This document shows, piece after piece, positions 6,224-10,312 of a stretch of DNA of 10,312 bases (within the stretch, counting starts at the first letter, position 1; each line of letters opens with the position of its first letter). This stretch comes from JALWZX01 sp964506905. GTDB lineage: Bacteria > Patescibacteriota > WWE3 > 2-01-FULL-39-13. Under the pieces are notes generated by a model. That model did not search any database, had not been told where the DNA came from, and saw only the letters and a program-made list of their open reading frames with translations. The stretch is taken from NCBI GenBank assembly GCA_964506905.1, contig CAZDNW010000049.1, positions 1 through 10,312 of the forward strand, in the 5' to 3' direction. Made by a program: the position numbers and the translations under genes.

Positions 6224-6778
6224 TTATATTTGCATTATTTCGTCTTTCTTTTTCTTGCCCATTTCTTCTAATTCTTTGTTTGTGTTTGAAATTTTTTCTT
6301 CTATTGCTTTCTTTTCTCTATACATATCTTCTTCAGATATTACACCGCTATCTTGCATTTCTTCTATTGATTTCATTGCATCTTGTCTTATTGTTCTTAC
6401 TCTAATTTTTGCATTTTCAACAAGTTTTGATACTTCTTTTGCAATCTCTTTTCTTCTTTCTTCTGTAAGTGGTGGAATCGGAACACGAATGACTTCCCCA
6501 TCATTTACTGGATTTAATCCATTATTTTCTTTGATAATTGCTTCTTCTATCTTTTTTAAAATGCTTTTATCCCAAGGTGAGATTGTAATTGTTTGAGCGT
6601 CTGGCGTTGAAACTGTTGCAAGTTCTTTTATTGGTAATGGATCTGAACCTTCGTATGCTTCAACTTTTATGTCCTCTACTATTGAAGCAGTGGCTCGCCC
6701 TGTTCGTATCTTTGATAATTCACTAGTTAAATATTCTTTTACTGAGGTTAAGTGTTCTTCTAGTTTATCTTGTTTCAT
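6224..6778 (-). CDS. frr: Ribosome recycling factor
   Basis: RRF, with EF-G, splits post-termination ribosomes. The 184-aa product is full length and typical throughout: the first helix with LSKIRTGRATASIVEDIKVEAY (21-42), then PIKELATVSTPDAQTITISPWDKS with the domain II strands, and NGLNPVNDGEVIRVPIPPLTEERRKE. The last helix contains AKIRVRTIRQDAMKSIEEM. The C-terminus is Lys-rich. On the minus strand it follows tsf after a terminator, with pyrH absent from the usual tsf-pyrH-frr order. rseP follows after 79 bp. The ATG at 6778 is the family start; no Shine-Dalgarno is present. Confidence 0.96.
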   Translation of the reverse strand: MKQDKLEEHLTSVKEYLTSELSKIRTGRATASIVEDIKVEAYEGSDPLPIKELATVSTPDAQTITISPWDKSILKKIEEAIIKENNGLNPVNDGEVIRVPIPPLTEERRKEIAKEVSKLVENAKIRVRTIRQDAMKSIEEMQDSGVISEEDMYREKKAIEEKISNTNKELEEMGKKKKDEIMQI

Positions 6779-6800
6779 AGTTTAGTTTTAGCATAAATAA

Positions 6801-6829
6801 ATTATGGTTGCAAATGTGTGTAGGAACAA
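6801..6829 (-). promoter_or_regulatory. Probable promoter of frr
   Basis: Minus strand TTGTTC (6829-6824), a 17-bp spacer and CATAAT (6806-6801), a five-of-six match to the -10 consensus. It lies right after the tsf terminator, with a predicted leader of about 15 nt. A weaker alternative, TTGCAA (6813-6808) and TAAAAC (6790-6785), also at 17 bp, would give a leaderless frr mRNA. Confidence 0.45.
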
Positions 6830-6857
6830 AGAAACCCGCTTAAAAAGCGGGTTTCTT
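6829..6857 (-). terminator. Intrinsic terminator after tsf
   Basis: A 13-bp perfect stem (AGAAACCCGCTT paired with AAGCGGGTTTCT plus an outer A-T pair) closes a 3-nt loop 29 nt beyond the tsf stop. On the minus strand it runs into TTTCTTTGTT, a reasonable U-rich tail. It separates tsf from frr. Confidence 0.85.
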
Positions 6858-6886
6858 GTTTGCGTGATTACTACTAAATTAGTGAT

Positions 6887-7333
6887 TTATATTGAAAACA
6901 CTGCAATTTCGTCTATTGTTATATTTTCACCTGTTTTTGCGATTGTTTCTGTTACTAAATCTTTTATTTTTTTACCTGAGTCTTTTATATAATCTTGTTC
7001 AAGTAAATCATCAACTGATTCAGGTTGCATTGCTGCTACTTGCATCGCAATTTCTTTACCAAGGTTTTCGAATTCTTCGTTTTTTGCTACAAAATCTGTT
7101 TCACAACCAATTTTTACAAGCGACCCTACTCTACCACCACCGTGTATGTAAGAAAACACTCTTCCTGCTTTTATTTCTCTTTCTGATTTCTTTTCGGCTT
7201 TTTCTATACCTTTTTTTATTAATATTTCTTTTGCTTTTTCTAAGTCACCGTTTGCTTCTTCTAATGCTTTTTTAGCATCCATAACTCCTGCACCTGTTTC
7301 TTCTCGTAGTTGTTTGATTGTTTCTATATCCAT
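6887..7333 (-). CDS. tsf: Elongation factor Ts, short form
   Basis: EF-Ts exchanges GDP for GTP on EF-Tu. The N-terminal UBA-like domain (1-45: IKQLREETGAGVMDAKKALEEANGD) and the conserved TDFVAKN (79-85) are clear. After this there is only one helical core half, and the protein ends with ITIDEIAVFSI. At 148 aa it is about half the E. coli length (283) and shorter than the Thermus form (196). The second core subdomain and the coiled-coil are absent. The gene follows rpsB as usual but is separated from it by a strong GC-rich hairpin, so it may depend on read-through or its own promoter. A TATAAA box (7349-7344) lies 10 nt before the ATG, consistent with a very short leader. No Shine-Dalgarno. 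Confidence 0.94.
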   Translation of the reverse strand: MDIETIKQLREETGAGVMDAKKALEEANGDLEKAKEILIKKGIEKAEKKSEREIKAGRVFSYIHGGGRVGSLVKIGCETDFVAKNEEFENLGKEIAMQVAAMQPESVDDLLEQDYIKDSGKKIKDLVTETIAKTGENITIDEIAVFSI

Positions 7334-7389
7334 TTTTTATGTTTTTATATCGATAAACTTAATAACAGTTTAGCGATATTTAACAAAGG

Positions 7390-7418
7390 GTTGGGCGAGG
7401 CCTACGGCCTCGCCCAAC
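7390..7418 (-). terminator. GC-rich hairpin between rpsB and tsf
   Basis: GTTGGGCGAGGCC (7390-7402) and GGCCTCGCCCAAC (7406-7418) form a perfect 13-bp stem with a 3-nt loop, 7 nt beyond the rpsB stop. On the minus strand it is followed by CCTTTGTTAAA, a weak U-rich tail. It may be a partial terminator lowering tsf relative to rpsB, or an mRNA 3'-end protecting stem. Confidence 0.75.
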
Positions 7419-7425
7419 TGATTAA

Positions 7426-8328
7426 CTACTTTTTACTCGTTTTTGTTTCTTTTTCTGTTTTACTGCTCTTTTTTGTGTCTTTAGCTTTGGTTACTTTTTC
7501 CTTTTTAACAGTTTTTTTACTTACTTTTTTATCTTTAATCTCTTTTTTAACTTCTTTCTTTTCTACAGGTTTTGATGCCTTAGATTTAATAGGATCATCT
7601 ACAGATCTAATAATCTTTTTAGCTTCTGGTTTGTAATCGGCGTAACCTGCTTTAATTGCCTCTGCAATTTTTGACAAAATTAAATCAATTGATTTTATTG
7701 CATCATCGTTTGCTGGAATTACATAATCAACATTATCAGGGTCAGTATTTGTATCAACCATAGCAACGACTGGAACATTTACTGCATTTGCCTCTTTTAC
7801 TGCTGTTTTTTCTCTCTTAGCATCAACAACAACTATTGCACCTGGATATTTTTTCATGCCTTGAATTCCACCTACAAATAATTCTAATTTGTCTATTTTT
7901 CTATCAATTAACAATCTTTCTTTTTTAGTTAAATGTGAAAATTCGTTTTTATCTCTCTTTTCTTTTAATTCTTGAAGTTGTTTCCATTTACCTTCTACCG
8001 ACTTGTAATTTGTAAAGGTACCCCCAAGCCATCTTTGATTAACATACAAAGCGCCACATTCTTTTGCTTTAACCTCAACAATATCTGAAGCCTGTCTTTT
8101 TGTACCAACTAAAATGATTTGTTGCCCTGTTTTAGCAACTTCATATAAAAACTCACATGCTTTTTCAAGCATTTCTTGGGTTTGGTATACATCTATAATG
8201 TGTGTTTTGTTATCAACATCATAAATATACTTTTCCATCTTTGGATTCCACCTGCGAACTTGATGCCCAAAATGAACACCTGCTTCAAGCATTTCTTCTA
8301 CAGATGGCGATTTGCATTTATATGCCAT
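7426..8328 (-). CDS. rpsB: 30S ribosomal protein uS2 with Lys-rich C-terminal tail
   Basis: uS2 binds late to the 30S subunit, next to uS1 where that protein exists. The family core spans residues 7-230: EEMLEAGVHFGHQVRRWNPKM at the N-terminus, IILVGTKRQASDIV (71-84), NQRWLGGTFTNY (97-108), GMKKYPGAIVVVDAKRE (157-173) and the AMVDTNTDPDNVDYVIPANDDAIKSI block (189-214). Residues about 232-300 form a low-complexity, lysine-dominated tail with Lys/Glu/Ser/Thr repeats that is absent from the E. coli protein (241 aa). The ATG at 8328 is the natural family start. The nearest purine-rich stretch (AAAGG) is too far upstream to act as a Shine-Dalgarno. The gene heads the translation series and is preceded by a long, structured leader. 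It ends with TAG, the only TAG stop in the window. Confidence 0.96.
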   Translation of the reverse strand: MAYKCKSPSVEEMLEAGVHFGHQVRRWNPKMEKYIYDVDNKTHIIDVYQTQEMLEKACEFLYEVAKTGQQIILVGTKRQASDIVEVKAKECGALYVNQRWLGGTFTNYKSVEGKWKQLQELKEKRDKNEFSHLTKKERLLIDRKIDKLELFVGGIQGMKKYPGAIVVVDAKREKTAVKEANAVNVPVVAMVDTNTDPDNVDYVIPANDDAIKSIDLILSKIAEAIKAGYADYKPEAKKIIRSVDDPIKSKASKPVEKKEVKKEIKDKKVSKKTVKKEKVTKAKDTKKSSKTEKETKTSKK

Positions 8329-8350
8329 ATTATTATGCGTACGCCTTTAA

Positions 8351-8370
8351 CCAATAAAATTTTTTATTGG
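8351..8370 (-). promoter_or_regulatory. Hairpin close to the rpsB start codon
   Basis: CCAATAAA (8351-8358) and TTTATTGG (8363-8370) form an 8-bp stem with a 4-nt loop, 22 nt before the rpsB ATG on the transcript. It is the third structured element of the rpsB leader. Confidence 0.5.
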
Positions 8371-8395
8371 CAGACATACAAATCTTAACTAATTA

Positions 8396-8466
8396 TTATG
8401 TGGAATTCTTACGGTTATGTTATTACAACAAATTACTCGTTAGTTAAACGAATAAATTCCACATAA
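8396..8466 (-). promoter_or_regulatory. 12-bp inverted repeat with two inner hairpins in the rpsB leader
   Basis: TTATGTGGAATT (8396-8407) is the exact complement of AATTCCACATAA (8455-8466). The 47 nt between contain two further hairpins: TCGTT/AACGA (8437-8441 with 8447-8451) and TGTT/AACA (8418-8421 with 8427-8430). Together these make a plausible three-way junction in the rpsB leader RNA. DNA-level use of the inverted repeat as a protein site is an alternative. Confidence 0.5.
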
Positions 8467-8497
8467 ACTTATTTACTTTTATTATTTTTGTAAATCT

Positions 8498-8550
8498 TAG
8501 CCCCTTTACCCTCTGACTAGGTATCGTAAGATCAGGAGCTACCCTAGTCA
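8498..8550 (-). ncRNA. Candidate H-type pseudoknot in the rpsB leader
   Basis: Read on the minus strand, TGACTAG (8550-8544) pairs with CTAGTCA (8520-8514). Within its loop, TAGCTCC (8541-8535) pairs with GGGGCTA (8504-8498) downstream, giving 7 bp with one G-U. The loops (2 nt, 14 nt, 9 nt) are sterically reasonable for an H-type pseudoknot, and the 14-nt segment can form a mini-hairpin. It starts within about 10 nt of the predicted transcription start. It does not match any riboswitch or leader consensus I know. Such pseudoknots occur in other ribosomal-protein leaders (for example the S15 and S4 targets in E. coli). Autoregulation by uS2 is an inference. Confidence 0.45.
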
Positions 8551-8565
8551 TGATGTTATGTTGAA

Positions 8566-8593
8566 ATGATAGCATAAAGAGGAGTTTGTGCAA
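8566..8593 (-). promoter_or_regulatory. Probable rpsB promoter with extended -10
   Basis: Minus strand TTGCAC (8593-8588), a 16-bp spacer and TATCAT (8571-8566), preceded by TGC to make an extended -10. Transcription would start near 8559 and give a leader of about 230 nt, the longest in the window by far. Confidence 0.6.
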
Positions 8594-8608
8594 TAGGCTC
8601 ACACACCT

Positions 8609-9646
8609 TTAATATTGCATTATTCTTTCACATGAATACCCTTCATTTGAACCGAATGGTATTAGTTTATATACTGCGTAATCTGTTTTTATATAAACAT
8701 TTGAATCTGGACCTTGTGAGATTTTTACTTTTTCATTAATAAGACCTGATAATTCTCCGTTGCAATCATCGTAATATCCTGATTCTGCAGGATAAAAAAC
8801 ATAAGTTTTATGTTTATCTTGTTCTTTTATAACCAGTTTAACAATAGAATTTTTCTGATTTACGTCAAATTTATAAACTTGTCCTTTTATTCCTTCAATT
8901 TTATTTGTCGCACCTATAACATGGTAAAAATTGCCGTCATCGGTATCCTTAAATAATATATTATCAAAATAAGTAGTCCCGCCATTTAACGGATTATATC
9001 TTGGATATTTATGGTTATATAGTTTAATTAAGTAGTAAAAACGTGTCATTGGGCTACCACCTCTATACGATAGAGCCATATATCTTGAGTATGCATCATC
9101 AAAAGTTATCTCAACAGTATATTCCTCATTAATTTTATCAACATATTTTCTTTCATTTCTTTCTAAAAATAACTGTTTTTCAATTTCATATAACCTACTA
9201 TTCGCTTGAGATATATCTTTAAAACTACTGTTATATTCATTAGAATTACCTACTTTACAACTTGTTGTTAAAATATCAAAAAAATCTGGCCCATATGTTT
9301 TAATAAAAAACCCTGATATGTATATAAAAACTATTAGAACAATACCAAAGCTTACCGCTAATAATACCGAGTAAAAAAAGCATGAGGAAAAGAAAGTAAC
9401 CATTCTATCATAAGGATATTTAATTCTTGACCTAAATTTTAAATTAGCTTCGTTTTTTACACTATTTGATCTATGAATTAATGTAACTAACTCATAAATA
9501 ACAAAACTAGTATATAATATTATATTTAGAAAAATCAGGATTATTACAACATTAAACGAGATAAGGTCATTAACTGAAAGAATCGCACCTATTCCAAAGG
9601 ATACTGTTAAAATAAAAAACAAATAGGTAAATATACGGTAAATCAT
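8609..9646 (-). CDS. Unrecognised membrane protein: three N-terminal helices and a large outer domain
   Basis: I do not recognise the family. Hydrophobic segments at about 5-24, 31-57 and 85-117 should be transmembrane. The loop at 58-84 is rich in Lys/Arg and therefore probably cytoplasmic, which places the C-terminal domain (118-345) outside the cell. That domain starts with a polar, helical stretch (about 140-175) and continues with beta-rich, Tyr- and Asp-rich sequence. It has three cysteines (130, 295, 339); Cys295 and Cys339 could form a disulfide. No enzyme motif or sorting signal is evident. The start ATG at 9646 follows a near-consensus promoter at leaderless spacing. The gene ends about 280 nt before rpsB on the same strand, without a visible terminator. 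It is probably a lineage-specific envelope protein. Confidence 0.82.
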   Translation of the reverse strand: MIYRIFTYLFFILTVSFGIGAILSVNDLISFNVVIILIFLNIILYTSFVIYELVTLIHRSNSVKNEANLKFRSRIKYPYDRMVTFFSSCFFYSVLLAVSFGIVLIVFIYISGFFIKTYGPDFFDILTTSCKVGNSNEYNSSFKDISQANSRLYEIEKQLFLERNERKYVDKINEEYTVEITFDDAYSRYMALSYRGGSPMTRFYYLIKLYNHKYPRYNPLNGGTTYFDNILFKDTDDGNFYHVIGATNKIEGIKGQVYKFDVNQKNSIVKLVIKEQDKHKTYVFYPAESGYYDDCNGELSGLINEKVKISQGPDSNVYIKTDYAVYKLIPFGSNEGYSCERIMQY

Positions 9647-9654
9647 TTACATCA

Positions 9655-9683
9655 ATAATAAAACAGTTTGAACAAAATGTAAA
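9655..9683 (-). promoter_or_regulatory. Promoter of the membrane-protein gene, leaderless spacing
   Basis: Minus strand TTTACA (9683-9678), a 17-bp spacer and TATTAT (9660-9655), each one mismatch from the consensus. Only 8 nt separate the -10 box from the ATG at 9646, so transcription should begin at or within a few bases of the start codon. Confidence 0.65.
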
Positions 9684-9726
9684 TTTATAAACTTATGAAA
9701 CCACCAACATGCACAGCCTATAGTGG

Positions 9727-9762
9727 TTGGCATTTATTATAAATGTGTTATAAATAATGCCA
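9727..9762 (+). promoter_or_regulatory. Promoter of the 9765 gene with operator-like inverted repeat
   Basis: TTGGCA (9727-9732), a 16-bp spacer and TATAAA (9749-9754) form a good promoter ending 10 nt before the ATG at 9765. The inverted repeat TGGCATT (9728-9734) with AATGCCA (9756-9762) brackets it. The spacer contains a perfect small palindrome, ATTTAT-T-ATAAAT (9732-9744). The arrangement would suit a repressor site. Confidence 0.5.
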
Positions 9763-9764
9763 TT

Positions 9765-10312
9765 ATGGATTTCTCACAACTGAAAACAAATTTAGATGAA
9801 CTTTACAATACTCTCAATCCTTATGAACCTGAACTGGTATTCGAAATGCCTAATCCCACGGGAAATCAATCACTCATTGATTATATGAAGCAGTTAATAC
9901 CAACTGATATTTGTGGATATGAATATGCTATTAAGGCAATGGAATTCTACAGTAACATAAATCAGGCATGGAAACTGCCAAAAACGGGACCTGCGAAATT
10001 ACATACAGGCAAAACACTTTTTAAACATTTTCAAGAAAATAATAAAGCAGAATACGCAAAACTCACAGCAATATTCGTTGCTACTAATTTATTGGAAACC
10101 TATACAGAAAAAACGGCCGAAAGACTAAAATTACAAAGTGCTAAATCAATGATAAAACCCAAATTAGAGAAAACACTCTATGGTCTAGGTTTAATGCGGT
10201 ATAGACTAGACGAATATCTAAGATTTGAATTATCAAAAATTTTAGGCATAGATATCGATTCCCAAGAACTAGAAGATGTATACGAATTATTAAAAGGAAT
10301 CGTATTTACAAG
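9765..10312 (+). CDS. Unrecognised protein, N-terminal 182 residues (runs off the window)
   Basis: The frame is open from ATG 9765 to the end of the window. I do not recognise the family. The visible part is largely alpha-helical and polar (MDFSQLKTNLDELYNTLNPY at the start, then helices around 35-70, 85-130 and 140-180). It has no signal peptide or transmembrane segment, so it is probably cytoplasmic. HTGKTLF at 80-86 is not a Walker A loop because no glycine lies five residues before Gly82. The start is supported by the promoter directly upstream, at near-leaderless spacing. It diverges from the membrane-protein gene across a 118-bp gap. Function cannot be assigned. Confidence 0.75.
   Translation, partial: MDFSQLKTNLDELYNTLNPYEPELVFEMPNPTGNQSLIDYMKQLIPTDICGYEYAIKAMEFYSNINQAWKLPKTGPAKLHTGKTLFKHFQENNKAEYAKLTAIFVATNLLETYTEKTAERLKLQSAKSMIKPKLEKTLYGLGLMRYRLDEYLRFELSKILGIDIDSQELEDVYELLKGIVFT

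Noticed and set aside
8341..8346. AAAGG upstream of rpsB as a Shine-Dalgarno
   Set aside because: It ends well over ten bases before the ATG and is only a partial match; the spacing is too long for normal SD use.
8501..8582. Outer helix CCUCUUUA/UAAAGGGG around the rpsB leader pseudoknot
   Set aside because: Its 5' arm (8582-8575) overlaps the spacer of the predicted promoter and would not be transcribed from it. It could form only in read-through RNA, where it would compete with the pseudoknot.
8480..8600. tRNA, SRP RNA, 6S RNA or known riboswitch in the gap before rpsB
   Set aside because: There is no T-loop or acceptor pairing for tRNA, no GNRA-capped SRP core, and no riboswitch consensus that I can recall.
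9999..10022. Walker A motif in the 9765 gene (HTGKTLF)
   Set aside because: The glycine five residues before the GKT is missing, so the P-loop pattern is not met.
1..10312. Mobile element, CRISPR array or prophage genes
   Set aside because: No transposase, integrase, phage gene, regularly spaced repeats or terminal inverted repeats with target duplications were seen.

Overview
The window is strongly AT-rich and carries compact housekeeping genes separated by short gaps. Several are at the small end of their family: EF-Ts of 148 aa, YbeY of 108 aa, and a prolyl-tRNA synthetase of 416 aa without the editing insertion. pyrH is absent between tsf and frr, and most start codons lack a Shine-Dalgarno (SD) sequence. 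Together these suggest a member of the Candidate Phyla Radiation (Patescibacteria). This is inferred from gene style and order, not from a marker search. Genes read without internal stops using the standard bacterial code.

Layout. Positions 1-125 (minus) hold the start of peptidyl-tRNA hydrolase (pth), cut by the window edge. Diverging from it are an unrecognised 360-aa protein with a possible helix-turn-helix and ybeY (188-1606, plus). Converging on ybeY is a minus-strand group: yqeY, a small unknown ORF and a Nudix hydrolase (2857 down to 1618). From 8328 down to 2974 runs a long minus-strand series of translation and envelope genes: rpsB, tsf, frr, rseP, proS, a HIT-family protein and rpsU. 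Behind it lies a three-helix membrane protein (9646-8609, minus). Diverging from that is an unrecognised plus-strand gene running off the end (from 9765).

The housekeeping part is a translation cluster: ribosomal proteins S2 and S21, elongation factor Ts, ribosome recycling factor, a tRNA synthetase, peptidyl-tRNA hydrolase and the rRNA-maturation nuclease YbeY. It is interleaved with the intramembrane protease RseP. The orders rpsB-tsf-(pyrH)-frr and rseP-proS are widespread in bacteria, here compressed. Three GC-rich hairpins with 12-13 bp stems and 3-nt loops punctuate the series, after rpsB, tsf and rpsU.

The most interesting non-coding signals are two. (1) The roughly 280-nt gap in front of rpsB has a good promoter and a long leader. 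The leader contains an H-type pseudoknot candidate, a 12-bp inverted repeat enclosing two small hairpins, and a further hairpin near the start codon; this is a candidate undescribed rpsB leader regulator. (2) rpsU is the only gene in the window with a strong SD (TAGGAGGTG), while most others look leaderless or SD-less. That resembles the bS21-linked translational control known from Bacteroidia.
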